In this document: positions 11,919 through 21,300 of the stretch, one piece after another
Numbering within the stretch: the stretch's first letter is position 1
How the letters are laid out: each line of letters starts with the position of its first letter
NCBI RefSeq assembly: GCF_001425575.1
Contig: NZ_LMRD01000001.1
Location: 271,739 to 335,738 of the forward strand
DNA length: 64,000 nt
Source: Aurantimonas sp. Leaf443
GTDB lineage: Bacteria > Pseudomonadota > Alphaproteobacteria > Rhizobiales > Rhizobiaceae
Reading direction: 5' to 3'
Notes under the pieces: model-generated
Told to the model about the DNA's origin: nothing
The model's database searches: none
Seen by the model: only the letters and a program-made list of their open reading frames with translations
Made by a program: the position numbers and the translations under genes

Positions 11919-13370
11919 GTGAAGACGTCCGTTTTCACTTGTCCGCGCCTTGCCGCCTTCGGGCTCGGCCTCGTGCTGTGCCTGAACGGTGCGGCCCGCG
12001 CGGAAAGCTCCATCGCGGTGGATGTCGCGACCGGCAAGGTGCTCGCGCAGGACAACGCGACGGAGCGCCGCTACCCCGCCTCCACCACCAAGCTGATGAC
12101 CGCCTATGTCGCGCTGAAGGCGCTGAAGGACGGCCGCGCCGCGCTCGACACGCCGGTGATCGTCACGCGAAGGGCCGCCGCCGAGCCGCCGAGCAAGATG
12201 GGCTTCAAGCCGGGCTCGGTCGTGCGGCTCGACGTCGCGCTGCGCATGATGCTCGTCAAGAGCGCCAACGACATCGCCTTCGCCATCGGCCAGACGCTCG
12301 GCAACGGTTCGATCGAGGCCTTCGTCGCCGAGATGAACGCCACCGCCGCCTCGCTCGGCATGGCCGACACGCATTTCGTCAACGCCAACGGCCTGCCGGG
12401 CGAGGGCCAGTATTCGAGCGCCAAGGATCTGGCCATCCTCGGCCTCGCCATCCGCCGCGACCATCCCGCCTTCACCGACTATTTCGGCACCGAGGCGATC
12501 CGCACCGGCGCGGCCACGATGGAGAACGGCAACAAGCTCCTCGGCCGCTACGACGGCGCGGACGGCATGAAGACCGGCTATATCTGCGCCTCCGGCTTCA
12601 ACCTCGTCTCCTCGGCCACGCGGGGCGGGCGCACGATCGTCGCCGTGGTGCTGGGCGCCGACGGGCCGATCACCCGCGAGCGCGAATCGGCCGCCATCCT
12701 GGAGGCCGGTTTCAAGACCGATCCCGCCACCGTCTCCACGCTCGTCACCGCCCTGCCGCGCTCGGCCGGGGCGCCGATCGACATTTCCGAGACGATCTGC
12801 TCCTCGCAGGGGCGCACGGCCCGCGCCAACGAGCGGCAGGAGGAGACGGCCCGCGAGGAGACCTTCGGCTCGCCCTTCCTGCACGATCTCAAGCGCCCGC
12901 CCGTCGCCGTGCCCGTGGCGCTCGGGGGCGCGGCCGGCAACGCGCTGGTGGAGCCCGGCGTGACCGTGATCGCCGCCTACGGCATTCCGATCCCGACGCC
13001 CCGCCCCGCCGATCTCGGCCTGCCGGCCCCGGCCGTGCCCGAGACGGCCGCCGTCGAGGGCGCGCCGCTGGAAGGCGATCCGGTGCCGACCGGGCCGGTG
13101 GCGACCGCGCCGGGCGCTTCGAACGGGGAATCGCCCGAGACCGCTCCGCCGGCCGTCGACGCGCCGGCGACGCCCGCCGCCCGGCGCGCGCTCGGCGAGG
13201 GCGCGCAGAACGTCCCCCCGCGCCCGGCCCGGGACGGCTCGCCCCGCACGGCGCAGAAGTCCGCCCGGCTCGGCTTCACGCCGGAGGAGGCGACGGGAGA
13301 CGGGGCGGCGCGCGACGCCCTGGCCGACATCGCCGCGCGCGAGGGCGCCGCGGACGAGGCGGTGCGATGA
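11919..13370 (+). CDS. dacA: D-alanyl-D-alanine carboxypeptidase (class A low-molecular-weight PBP)
   Basis: A periplasmic serine D,D-carboxypeptidase that trims peptidoglycan pentapeptides. The 483-aa precursor has a signal peptide (cleavage near ARA-ES, residue 28). All three active-site motifs are present: STTK at residues 55-58, SAN at 115-117 and KTG at 218-220. The catalytic domain ends near residue 300; the remaining ~180 residues are proline/alanine-rich and low in complexity, with no clear PBP5-type C-terminal amphipathic anchor. Its TGA overlaps the ATG of the CobW-like gene (ATGA), so the two are probably translationally coupled. Confidence 0.92.
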   Translation: MKTSVFTCPRLAAFGLGLVLCLNGAARAESSIAVDVATGKVLAQDNATERRYPASTTKLMTAYVALKALKDGRAALDTPVIVTRRAAAEPPSKMGFKPGSVVRLDVALRMMLVKSANDIAFAIGQTLGNGSIEAFVAEMNATAASLGMADTHFVNANGLPGEGQYSSAKDLAILGLAIRRDHPAFTDYFGTEAIRTGAATMENGNKLLGRYDGADGMKTGYICASGFNLVSSATRGGRTIVAVVLGADGPITRERESAAILEAGFKTDPATVSTLVTALPRSAGAPIDISETICSSQGRTARANERQEETAREETFGSPFLHDLKRPPVAVPVALGGAAGNALVEPGVTVIAAYGIPIPTPRPADLGLPAPAVPETAAVEGAPLEGDPVPTGPVATAPGASNGESPETAPPAVDAPATPAARRALGEGAQNVPPRPARDGSPRTAQKSARLGFTPEEATGDGAARDALADIAAREGAADEAVR

Positions 13371-14485
13371 GCGGCGCGGCTCGCGGCCCCATCGCGCTGA
13401 CGCTGCTGACGGGCTTCCTCGGCGCCGGCAAGACGACGGTCCTCAACCGCCTCCTGCGCGAGCCGGGGCTCACCGACACCGCCGTCGTCGTCAACGAGTT
13501 CGGCGCGGTCGGCATCGACCATCTCCTGGTGGAGGCGCAGGCCCGCGAGGGCGTCGTGGAGCTTTCCGACGGCTGCCTCTGCTGCACGGTGCGCGGCGAA
13601 CTCGTGGACACGCTGCTCGAGCTCGCCGAGGCCGCCGGGAGCCGGCCGCTGGCGCGCGTCGTGGTCGAGACGACGGGCCTTGCCGATCCCGCCCCGATCC
13701 TCGCCGCGCTGATGGCCCATCCGGCGCTGCGCGACGCCTATGCGCTCGACGGGGTCTTGACGGTGGTGGACGCGCTGGCGGGCGCCGACAATCTCGACCA
13801 GCGCGTCGAGGCGCGCCGGCAGGTGGCGGTGGCCGATCGCATCCTCCTCACCAAGACGGACCTCGCGTCGCCGCAGGCCGCGCGGGCCCTGCGCCGGGCC
13901 GTGGCGGCGCTGAACCCGGCCGCCGCGCTTCTCGAGCCCGGCGCGGCGCCGCTCGCCCCGCAGATCCTCGATTGCGGCCTCGTCGACCGCCGCAGCCGGA
14001 CGGCCGACATCGCCCGCTGGATGGGCGAGGATACCGCGAAGGGCTGCGACGCCTGCGCCGAGGCCGGCCACGACCATCACGATCACGACCATCACCCCCA
14101 CGCCCATGGCGACGTCGCCTCGATGGCGCTGGTGCGCGACGAGCCGGTCGAGGCCGGTGACATCGCCGCCTTTCTCGATCTTCTGGGCGCCCTGCACGGC
14201 GCGCGCATCCTGCGCATGAAGGCGATCGTCCATTGCCGCGAGGCGCCCGAGCGCCCGCTCGCCCTGCACGGCGTGCGCGGCTACCTGCATCCGCCCGTGC
14301 GCCTGCCGGCCTGGCCGGCCGGCAGCGCCCGCCGAACGCGCCTCGTCCTCATCGGCGAGGGGCTCGACGAGCGCGTGGTGCGCGACCTCTTCGCCGCCTT
14401 CACCGGCGGCATCGCGCCGGACGCGCCGGACCGGCGCGCGCTTTCCGACAACCCGCTCGCGGTGCCCGGCTACTCCTTCGGCTGA
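13367..14485 (+). CDS. CobW/COG0523 family GTPase, putative metallochaperone
   Basis: A G3E-family P-loop GTPase of 372 aa. Walker A is GFLGAGKTT (residues 16-24). The family metal motif CLCC is at residues 70-73. A histidine-rich stretch (about residues 235-249, alternating His and Asp) precedes the C-terminal CobW_C domain (about 260-365). Members deliver zinc, cobalt or iron to target enzymes. The His-rich insert favours zinc or another divalent metal, but no Zur box was seen. The ATG overlaps the stop of the carboxypeptidase gene. The gene overlaps the convergent tusA-like gene by 16 bp at its end. Confidence 0.9.
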   Translation: MSGAARGPIALTLLTGFLGAGKTTVLNRLLREPGLTDTAVVVNEFGAVGIDHLLVEAQAREGVVELSDGCLCCTVRGELVDTLLELAEAAGSRPLARVVVETTGLADPAPILAALMAHPALRDAYALDGVLTVVDALAGADNLDQRVEARRQVAVADRILLTKTDLASPQAARALRRAVAALNPAAALLEPGAAPLAPQILDCGLVDRRSRTADIARWMGEDTAKGCDACAEAGHDHHDHDHHPHAHGDVASMALVRDEPVEAGDIAAFLDLLGALHGARILRMKAIVHCREAPERPLALHGVRGYLHPPVRLPAWPAGSARRTRLVLIGEGLDERVVRDLFAAFTGGIAPDAPDRRALSDNPLAVPGYSFG

Positions 14486-14703
14486 TCGCCGCGCTCGATG
14501 GCGAAGCGAAAGGCCGCGCCCGTCCTCTCGCTGGAGAGAAGGCGGTGGCCCTCGCTCGCACACAGATGGGGGATGTCGAGACCGGCGAGCGGATCGTCGG
14601 CGAGGACGACCAGCTGCTCGCCCGGCGCGAGCCCCAGGAGCCGCTTGCGCGTCTTCAGGGCGGGCAGGGGGCATTTCAGCCCGCGAAGGTCGATTTCGTT
14701 CAC
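14470..14703 (-). CDS. TusA/SirA-like sulfur carrier protein
   Basis: A 77-aa protein of the TusA/SirA/YedF family. The N-terminal DLRGLKCPLPAL holds the CPxP motif with the sulfur-carrying cysteine at residue 11, followed by the short beta-alpha fold of the family. Members accept persulfide sulfur for tRNA thiolation or cofactor synthesis; which pathway applies here is not evident. The last 16 bases overlap antisense with the CobW-like gene. Confidence 0.88.
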   Translation of the reverse strand: MNEIDLRGLKCPLPALKTRKRLLGLAPGEQLVVLADDPLAGLDIPHLCASEGHRLLSSERTGAAFRFAIERGDQPKE

Positions 14704-14816
14704 TGGCTACGCTTCCGGTCCGGGCCGGTCCTTCCTATCTTGGGACCTGCCTGTGCTGCAACGCACGCGGCCCGCGACATCGCGGCCGGTTTCATCGAGA
14801 GCGTATCGGACCGTCC

Positions 14817-15365
14817 ATGAGCCCCTTCTCCATCGACCCGCAGACCATCGTCGACTTCTGGCGCGAAGCCGGGCCGGAGCGCTGGTTCGTGAAGGACTCG
14901 GAGTTCGACGAGACGATCCGCCAGCGCTTCGGGGACCTCTACGAGCGCGCCGCCGCCGGGGACCTCGACGACTGGGCCGAGGAGCCGACCGGCGCGCTGG
15001 CGCTCGTCCTCCTGCTCGACCAGTTCCCGCGCAATCTCTTCCGCGGCAGTCCGCAGGCCTTCGCGACGGACGGGAAGGCCCTGTCCATCGCCAAGGCGGC
15101 GCTGGAGCGGGGGGATGCCACGACGGTCGGCGAGGACGTGAACCAGTTCCTGGCCATGCCGCTCATGCATTCGGAGGACGCGGTCGACCAGGAGTCCTGC
15201 GTCGCCTGGATGCGCGAGATCGGCGAGGAGAACCTGTCCTTCGCGGAGGAGCATCGCGACATCGTCGCAAGGTTCGGCCGCTTTCCCCATCGCAACGCGG
15301 TGCTCGGGCGCGAGACGACGCCGGAGGAAGCCGCCTTCCTCGCCGAGGGCGGCTTTTCCGGCTGA
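14817..15365 (+). CDS. DUF924 family protein
   Basis: A 182-aa soluble alpha-helical protein. The family is recognised from IVDFWREAGPERWF at the N-terminus, LVLLLDQFPRNLFRG in the middle and ACMWM-like helix spacing around VNQFLAMPLMHSED, ending with FPHRNAVLGRETTPEE. DUF924 members have a TPR-like helical fold and no assigned biochemical role. The ATG at 14817 fits the family start. The gene stands alone, with about 210 bp before the next. Confidence 0.88.
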   Translation: MSPFSIDPQTIVDFWREAGPERWFVKDSEFDETIRQRFGDLYERAAAGDLDDWAEEPTGALALVLLLDQFPRNLFRGSPQAFATDGKALSIAKAALERGDATTVGEDVNQFLAMPLMHSEDAVDQESCVAWMREIGEENLSFAEEHRDIVARFGRFPHRNAVLGRETTPEEAAFLAEGGFSG

Positions 15366-15576
15366 GACGGCGCCAATTCACCGCCACGCCATGACGCTTC
15401 GTTGACGCTGTCGACGGAAGTCGAGGGCGCTCGCGCCGAGGTGAACGCCTCGCGCGTCCGTCGCCCCCCTGCCTTCGCCGCTTCTTAAAGGGTCCCTTGC
15501 TAATCCTTCGTCCCGAAGCGCGGATCTTTCGGGGCTGCCGTCCGGCACTCGCGGAGCCGCTCCGGAAAGAGCGACG

Positions 15577-16857
15577 ATGACGGCTTGGCGCAGCAGGGAC
15601 GAGACGATCGAGGCGGGCGCGCTGGTCGCGCCGTCGATCCTCGCCGAAACGCTGCGCCGCTCCGTCGACAGCGCCGAGCTGGAGGTCAGCACGACGCATG
15701 GCGCGCAGGCGCGGCGCTTCTCCGTCTACGCGCCCATGGCGGCCTTCGACCTCGTCGAGGAGCTGACGCATCTCTCCGCGCGCTCGATCGACCGCAACGT
15801 CTTCTTCGCCCCGCAATTCCTGGTGCCGGCCATGCCCCGGCTCGACGAACGGCGCGTGCGCCTTCTCGTCCTGCGCGACGAGGCGCGGGGCCGCAGCCGG
15901 CTGCGCCTTCTCATGCCCTATTCGGTGGAGGGCGCCGGCCCGTTCGGCCGCCTCTCCATGCTGCGGGCCTGGTCGCATCCGTTCGGGCCCCTCGGCACGC
16001 TGCCCATCGACGGCGACGATCCGGCGGGGACGCTGAAGGACTTCCTGGCGACGCTCGCCGACCCCGACCTCTCGCTCGCCCCCCATCTCGTCCTGCCGGA
16101 CCTTCGCATCGACGGGCCGATGGCGCAGACGCTGCTGACGGTCGCACGCGAGGCCGGCCTGCCGGTGGCGGTCGTCAACGCCTTCGACCGCGCCGCGCTC
16201 ATCGCCGATGCCGGCGGGGAGGCCGTGAAGGGCGCGCTCTCGTCGCGCCGGCGCCGCGAGCTGCGGCGTCAGTGGCGCCGCCTCTCGGCCTTCGGCGCGG
16301 TGTCGGTGGAGGTGGCGCGCGAGCCCGCCGCCGTGCGCCTCGCGCTGGAAGACTTCCTGATGCTGGAGGCGAGCGGCTGGAAGGGGCGCCAGCGCTCGGC
16401 CCTGACCGACGACCGCTACCGCGCCGCCTTCGCGCGCGAGGCCGTGCACGGGCTCGCCGAGCGCGGCGGCGTGCGCATCTTCACCTTGCGCGTCGGCACG
16501 AGGCCCGCCGCCAGCCTCGTCACCTTCATCGAGGGCTGCGAGGCCTTCGCCTGGAAGACGGCCTACGACGAGGACTTCGCCTTCGCCTCGCCCGGACAGC
16601 AGGTCATGGCGGAGGCGACGCGCGTCTTCCTCGCCGATCCCTCGATCCAGCGGGTGGATTCCTGCGCGGCGCCCGACCATTTCGTCATGAACCGCTTCTG
16701 GAAGGACCGGGTGCGCATCGCCACCGTCGTCGTCGGCCTGCGGCCGGGCCGCGAGGCCGATGTCGAGGCGATCGGCCGGCTGCTGGTGCGCCGCCGGCGG
16801 CGCGCCAATCTCTGGCGCCTCGCCCGCAAGCGCCTTCGGGCGCTGCTTCCTCTCTAG
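15577..16857 (+). CDS. GNAT-type acyltransferase, CelD/BcsL-like
   Basis: A 426-aa protein of the Acetyltransf_6 type, often annotated as cellulose biosynthesis protein CelD. The GNAT core lies in the C-terminal half (about residues 210-370), with [27 protein letters not shown] and the strand SLVTFIEGCEAFAWKTAYDE. The N-terminal half is less conserved. No cellulose or exopolysaccharide genes are near, so its role in envelope polysaccharide or lipid modification is only a possibility. Its TAG stop overlaps the TAG stop of the convergent acyl-CoA ligase gene in a shared 4-bp CTAG. Confidence 0.8.
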   Translation: MTAWRSRDETIEAGALVAPSILAETLRRSVDSAELEVSTTHGAQARRFSVYAPMAAFDLVEELTHLSARSIDRNVFFAPQFLVPAMPRLDERRVRLLVLRDEARGRSRLRLLMPYSVEGAGPFGRLSMLRAWSHPFGPLGTLPIDGDDPAGTLKDFLATLADPDLSLAPHLVLPDLRIDGPMAQTLLTVAREAGLPVAVVNAFDRAALIADAGGEAVKGALSSRRRRELRRQWRRLSAFGAVSVEVAREPAAVRLALEDFLMLEASGWKGRQRSALTDDRYRAAFAREAVHGLAERGGVRIFTLRVGTRPAASLVTFIEGCEAFAWKTAYDEDFAFASPGQQVMAEATRVFLADPSIQRVDSCAAPDHFVMNRFWKDRVRIATVVVGLRPGREADVEAIGRLLVRRRRRANLWRLARKRLRALLPL

Positions 16858-18557
16858 CGGAGCGCCGCGTCCTCGGCCTCGCGCCGGGCCTCTTCGCGCA
16901 ACGTCCGCCGCACGATCTTGCCCGAGGTCGTCAAGGGCAGGGCGTCCAGGAACGCGATCTCGCGCGGATATTCGTGCGCCGAGAGCCGCTCGCGCACGAA
17001 GCGCTTGAGGTTTTCCGCCAGCGCCGCGTCGGCAATCGTGCCCTCCATGGGGACGACATAGGCCTTCACGATCTCGGTGCGCACCGGGTCGGGCTTGCCG
17101 ACGACGGCGGCGAGCTGCACGGCCGGGTGGGCCATCAGGCAGTCTTCCACCTCGCCGGGGCCGATGCGGTAGCCGGCGGAGGTGATGAGATCGTCATCGC
17201 GCCCGACGAACCGCACGTCGCCCTCGGCGTTCATCACGGCCTGGTCGCCGGTCATCAGCCAGTCGCCGCGGAACTTGTCGGCGCTGGCCTGCGGATCGTC
17301 GAGATAGCCGAGGAACATCACGGGGTCGGGGCGCCGGATCGCGATCGTGCCGGTCTCGCCAGGGGGCAGCACGTCCCCGTCCGGCGAGACGATGGCGACC
17401 TCGTGGCCGGGCACAGCCCGCCCCGTCCAGCCGGGCCGCGACACGCCATAGGCGGCCGAGGAGCCGAGCACCATGTTGCATTCGGTCTGGCCGTAGAACT
17501 CGTTGACGCTGGCGCGCAGCGCCTCGCTCGCCCAGGTCTGCGTGGCCGCCGGCAGCGTCTCGCCGGCCGAGCCGACGGTGCGCAGGTCGATCGCGGCGAG
17601 CGCCTCCGGATTCGCCGCGCCCTTCAGCATGCGCAGCGCCGTCGCCGGCAGGAAGGCGTTGCGCACCTTCTGCCGCGCCATCAGCTCGAAGGCCGCGCCC
17701 GCCTCGAAGCGGGCCCGCGTGAAGACCACGGGCACGCCGAGCGCCAGCGAGGGCAGGAGCGCGTTGAGGAGGCCGCCGGCCCAGGCCCAGTCGGACGGCG
17801 TCCACAGCCGGTCGCGCGCCTGCGGAAAGTCCTCGTGGTGGAAGCGCAGGCCCGGCAGGTGGCCGAGGAGGACCCGGTGCCCGTGCAGCGCGCCCTTCGG
17901 CGGGCCAGTCGTGCCGGAGGTGAAGATGAGGAGGGCCGGATCGTCGGGCGAGGTCTCGGCCATGGGCGCCTCGCGGCCGCGGCCGTCGCGCTCCACCGCC
18001 TCGAAGGCCTCGATGCCCGCACCCGCCCCGTCCACCGCGACGATGCCCGTCAGCGCCGGCAGCGGGGTCGAGACGGCCGAGAGAGTGGCAAGGCCCTCCG
18101 CGTCGGTGACGACGAGGGCGGCGCCCGAGCGGGCGAGGCGGAAGCCGAGCGCGTCGGGGCCGAAGCGCAGCGCGAGCGGCACGGCGACGGCGCCCAGACG
18201 ATAGACCGCGAGATGGGCGATGGCCGCCTCGAAGCTCTGCGGAAGCACGATCGCCACGCGGCTGCCGCGCGTCGCGCCGCGCCGCGCCAGACCCGCCGCC
18301 AGATCGCGCGAGCGCTGCGCCAGCGTGCCGTAGGTCATGGAGAGCGATGGCTCGGCGCCCCGGTCCTCGATGAGGCAGAGGCGTTCGGGCTGCACCGCCG
18401 CATAGGCGTCGGCGCAGGCCGCCGCGATGTTGTAGCGCTCCGGCAGGTCCCAGCGGAAGGCCTGGCGCAGGGTCCGGTAGCGGCGGTCGGCGGGCGCGGA
18501 AGCACCCGGTTCGGCGGTCGTTTCCGGGGCGGGGGAGGGCGTCTCAAGGTCGAGCAT
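16854..18557 (-). CDS. AMP-binding acyl-CoA synthetase (Acs/medium-chain type)
   Basis: A 567-aa adenylate-forming enzyme. The motifs are IFTSGTTGPPKGALHGH (AMP-binding), NEFYGQTECNMVLG, GDWLMTGDQAV and the C-terminal PLTTSGKIVRRTLR containing the acetylatable catalytic lysine. The length and the GQTECN signature fit the group between acetyl-CoA and medium-chain acyl-CoA synthetases. The first ~45 residues, rich in Pro, Glu and Ala, precede the domain. The ATG at 18557 is in frame with the family start. The 3' end overlaps the CelD-like gene by 4 bp. Confidence 0.9.
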   Translation of the reverse strand: MLDLETPSPAPETTAEPGASAPADRRYRTLRQAFRWDLPERYNIAAACADAYAAVQPERLCLIEDRGAEPSLSMTYGTLAQRSRDLAAGLARRGATRGSRVAIVLPQSFEAAIAHLAVYRLGAVAVPLALRFGPDALGFRLARSGAALVVTDAEGLATLSAVSTPLPALTGIVAVDGAGAGIEAFEAVERDGRGREAPMAETSPDDPALLIFTSGTTGPPKGALHGHRVLLGHLPGLRFHHEDFPQARDRLWTPSDWAWAGGLLNALLPSLALGVPVVFTRARFEAGAAFELMARQKVRNAFLPATALRMLKGAANPEALAAIDLRTVGSAGETLPAATQTWASEALRASVNEFYGQTECNMVLGSSAAYGVSRPGWTGRAVPGHEVAIVSPDGDVLPPGETGTIAIRRPDPVMFLGYLDDPQASADKFRGDWLMTGDQAVMNAEGDVRFVGRDDDLITSAGYRIGPGEVEDCLMAHPAVQLAAVVGKPDPVRTEIVKAYVVPMEGTIADAALAENLKRFVRERLSAHEYPREIAFLDALPLTTSGKIVRRTLREEARREAEDAALR

Positions 18558-18618
18558 GCGATCAGTCTAGCGCCGATCGCGCCCGCCGCCAGAGGTTTCT
18601 TGTGCAGTGCAGCAAATT

Positions 18619-19224
18619 TCATCCGCCGGTGAGGAGCCGCAGCGCGATCGCCGCCATCACGAGCGCGATCGCGCCGTCGAGCACGCGCCAGGCGGCAGGC
18701 CTTCCGAAGAGCGGGCGCAGGAAGCGCGCGCCGTAGCCGAGCGAGAAGAAGAAGGCGAAGGACGCCGCCATCGCGCCGAGGGCGAAGGCCGTCTCGCGCC
18801 CCGGATACTGGCGCGCGACGGACCCGACGAGGAGCACCGTGTCGAGATAGACATGCGGGTTGAGAAGGGTGAAGGCGAGACAGGACAGGAGCGTGGCGCG
18901 AAGGCTTGGCGGCGTCGCCCCCGTCGCGGCGAGGCTGGCGCCGCCGCGCCAGGCCGCGCGCGCGCTGCGCAGCGCATAGGCGACGAGAAAGGCCGCGCCG
19001 CCGTAGCGCAAGACGGGTTCGAGCGCCGGCAGGGCGGCGGTCGCCACGCCGAGGCCGGCCACGCCGAAGGCGATCAGCACCGCGTCGCAGACCGCGCAGG
19101 TGAGGCAGACGGCGAAGACGTGCCGCCCCGCCAGACCCTGCCGCAGGACGAAGGCGTTCTGCGCGCCGATGGCGACGATAAGGCCGAGGCCGAGGAGAAA
19201 GCCGGACAGGGCGGCGTCGGTCAT
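18619..19224 (-). CDS. LysE/ArgO family amino-acid exporter
   Basis: A 201-aa inner-membrane protein with six predicted membrane helices. It begins with the family pattern GFLLGLGLIVAIGAQNAFVLRQGL and has the central LLNPHVYLDTVLLVGSV motif. Characterised members export lysine and arginine. The gene is divergent from a LysR-type regulator of the ArgP/LysG group, the standard arrangement in which the regulator activates exporter synthesis when basic amino acids build up. The ATG at 19224 gives the conserved N-terminus. Confidence 0.92.
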   Translation of the reverse strand: MTDAALSGFLLGLGLIVAIGAQNAFVLRQGLAGRHVFAVCLTCAVCDAVLIAFGVAGLGVATAALPALEPVLRYGGAAFLVAYALRSARAAWRGGASLAATGATPPSLRATLLSCLAFTLLNPHVYLDTVLLVGSVARQYPGRETAFALGAMAASFAFFFSLGYGARFLRPLFGRPAAWRVLDGAIALVMAAIALRLLTGG

Positions 19225-19288
19225 GGGGCGATCTCCGGTTCGTCGGGCGTCGTTGACTAGCGGAGGGAGGCGGCCTTAGTGAAATTCA

Positions 19289-19306
19289 TAATCTTGAGCT
19301 CGATTA
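19289..19306. promoter_or_regulatory. Candidate LysR-type operator between the exporter and its regulator
   Basis: TAATC (19289-19293) and GATTA (19302-19306) form an inverted repeat with an 8-bp centre, giving a T-N11-A type LysR box in the 96-bp divergent promoter region. It lies 15 bp before the regulator start. In an otherwise very GC-rich window this AT-rich dyad stands out. Confidence 0.5.
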
Positions 19307-19320
19307 AGAAAAACTGATCC

Positions 19321-20202
19321 ATGCTGGACTACGCCCATCTGGCGGCGGTCGCCGCCGTGCTCTCGGCCGGCAGTTTCGAGAGGGCGGCGGCCGCCCTCGG
19401 CATCACGCCCTCGGCGGTCTCCCAGCGCGTCAAGCTTCTGGAGGAGCGGCTCGGCACCGTCCTCATCGTGCGCGGCGTGCCCTGCCGGGCCACCGAGGCG
19501 GGGCTGCGCCTGGCGCGCCATGTCGAGGCCGTGGGGCTTCTGGAGCGCGACCTCGGCGCCGATCTCGGCCTGTCCGGTCCGGGCGACAGCGCGGCGATGC
19601 TGCGCATCGCGGTGAACGCCGACAGTCTTGCGACGTGGTTCGTGGACGCGATGGCGCGCTGCGAGGGCTTTCTGTTCGAACTCGTGCTGGACGACCAGGA
19701 CCACAGCGCCGAGAGGCTGCGGCGCGGCGAGGTCTGCGCGGCCGTCTCCGCGCTCGCCGGCGGCGTGCAGGGCTGCTCCAGCCGGCCGCTCGGGGCCCTG
19801 CGCTACCGCGCCACCGCGAGCCCCGCCTTCCTCGCCCGCTGGTTCGCCGATGGCGTGAGCGCCCAGACGCTCGGCCGCGCGCCCTCGCTGCGCTTCGATG
19901 CCAAGGACGAATTGCAGGCGCGCTGGATGGAGACGATCGTCGGCGCCGCGCCGCCGGTGCCCTGCCATCGCCTGCCCTCGAGCCGCGCCTTTCTGGATGG
20001 CGCGCGGGCCGGCCTCGGCTGGGGGATGAATCCGCACTGCCTCGTGGCGGAGGATCTGGCGCGCGGGCGCCTCGTCGAGCTCGTGCCCGGCCGCCCGCTC
20101 GACGTCGCGCTCCACTGGCACGTGTCGCGGATCGTGGAGCCGGCGCTGCGGTCGGTGACGGCCGCCGTCATCGCCGCCGCCGGGCGGTCGCTCCTGCGCT
20201 GA
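19321..20202 (+). CDS. argP: LysR-type regulator, ArgP/LysG group
   Basis: A 293-aa transcription factor. The N-terminal winged helix-turn-helix is clear (GSFERAAAALGITPSAVSQR, about residues 18-37, then LEERLGTVLIVRG). The effector domain follows from about residue 90. ArgP proteins sense lysine/arginine and activate the divergent argO/lysE exporter gene. The pairing with the LysE gene supports this assignment over other LysR groups. The ATG at 19321 sits directly after the AT-rich dyad. Confidence 0.9.
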   Translation: MLDYAHLAAVAAVLSAGSFERAAAALGITPSAVSQRVKLLEERLGTVLIVRGVPCRATEAGLRLARHVEAVGLLERDLGADLGLSGPGDSAAMLRIAVNADSLATWFVDAMARCEGFLFELVLDDQDHSAERLRRGEVCAAVSALAGGVQGCSSRPLGALRYRATASPAFLARWFADGVSAQTLGRAPSLRFDAKDELQARWMETIVGAAPPVPCHRLPSSRAFLDGARAGLGWGMNPHCLVAEDLARGRLVELVPGRPLDVALHWHVSRIVEPALRSVTAAVIAAAGRSLLR

Positions 20203-20221
20203 CGTCTCGCGCGCGCCGATG

Positions 20222-21292
20222 TCAGCCGTGCCTGGAGAGGCGGGTGAAATGGCCCATCTTGCGGCCCGGCCGGGCCTCGGCCTTGCCGTAGAGGTGGAGG
20301 ACGGTCTCGGGTTCGGACAGGAGCGCCTGGACCCGCGAGATCTCCGAGCCGATGAGGTTCTCCATCGAGGCGTCGCTGTGGCGGCGCGGATCGCCGAGCG
20401 GGGCTCCGACGACGGCGCGCACATGCTGCTCGAACTGCGAGACGGCGCAGGCCGCCTCGGTCCAGTGGCCGGAATTGTGCACGCGCGGCGCGATCTCGTT
20501 GACGATGACGGCGCCCGTCTCCAGCACGAAGAACTCGACCCCGACGACGCCGACATAGGCGAGGCGTTCGAGGATGGTCGTCGTCACCGAAAAGACCTGC
20601 CGGCGCGTGTCGGCGTCGATCCGGCCGGGCACGCAGGAGCGGCGCAGGATGCCGAGCGAGTGCATGTTCTCCGCCGGGTCGAAGCAGCGCACCGTGCCGT
20701 CGGTGCCGCGCGCGGCCACCACCGAACATTCGAAGGCGAAGGGCACCTTCTTCTCGAGGATGGAGGGCACGGAGCCGAGGCTCTCGAAGGCGCCCTCGAA
20801 CGGGCCCTCGCGCCGGATCGTCGCCTGACCCTTGCCGTCGTAGCCGAAACGGCGCGTCTTCAGGATGCAGTCGCCGTCGAGATCGACGAGCGCGTGGCCG
20901 ATCTCCTCCACGCGGTCCACCGCGCGCCAGAGCGCGGTCTCGACCCCGATCCCGTTGAGGAAGGCCTTCTCCACCACGCGGTCCTGCGCGACCTCCAGCG
21001 CCTCGGCAGGTGGGTAGAGCGGGGCGTCGGCCCTGGCCGCGGCGCGCACGGGCTCGACCGGCACGTTCTCGAACTCGTAGGTCACGACATCGGCCCGGGC
21101 GAAGAGCGCGGCGAGCGCGGCCGCGTCGTCATAGGCGGCGACGATGCAGTCGTTGGCGACCTGCGCGGCCGGGCAGGCGGCGTCGGGATCGAGCACGATG
21201 GTGCGATAGCCGAGGCGCGCGGCGGCCATGGCGAGCATGCGCGCGAGCTGGCCGCCGCCCAGGATGCCGATCGTCGAATCGGATGCGAGCAT
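20222..21292 (-). CDS. purK: 5-(carboxyamino)imidazole ribonucleotide synthase
   Basis: An ATP-grasp enzyme of purine biosynthesis that converts AIR, ATP and bicarbonate to N5-CAIR. The 356-aa protein starts with the family motif IGILGGGQLARMLAMAA. It contains the ATP-grasp segments LKTRRFGYDGKGQ and FFVLETGAVIVNEIAPRVHNSGHW. It follows purE on the same strand with an 8-bp gap, so the two form an operon and act in sequence. Confidence 0.96.
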   Translation of the reverse strand: MLASDSTIGILGGGQLARMLAMAAARLGYRTIVLDPDAACPAAQVANDCIVAAYDDAAALAALFARADVVTYEFENVPVEPVRAAARADAPLYPPAEALEVAQDRVVEKAFLNGIGVETALWRAVDRVEEIGHALVDLDGDCILKTRRFGYDGKGQATIRREGPFEGAFESLGSVPSILEKKVPFAFECSVVAARGTDGTVRCFDPAENMHSLGILRRSCVPGRIDADTRRQVFSVTTTILERLAYVGVVGVEFFVLETGAVIVNEIAPRVHNSGHWTEAACAVSQFEQHVRAVVGAPLGDPRRHSDASMENLIGSEISRVQALLSEPETVLHLYGKAEARPGRKMGHFTRLSRHG

Positions 21293-21300
21293 GGGGCGGC

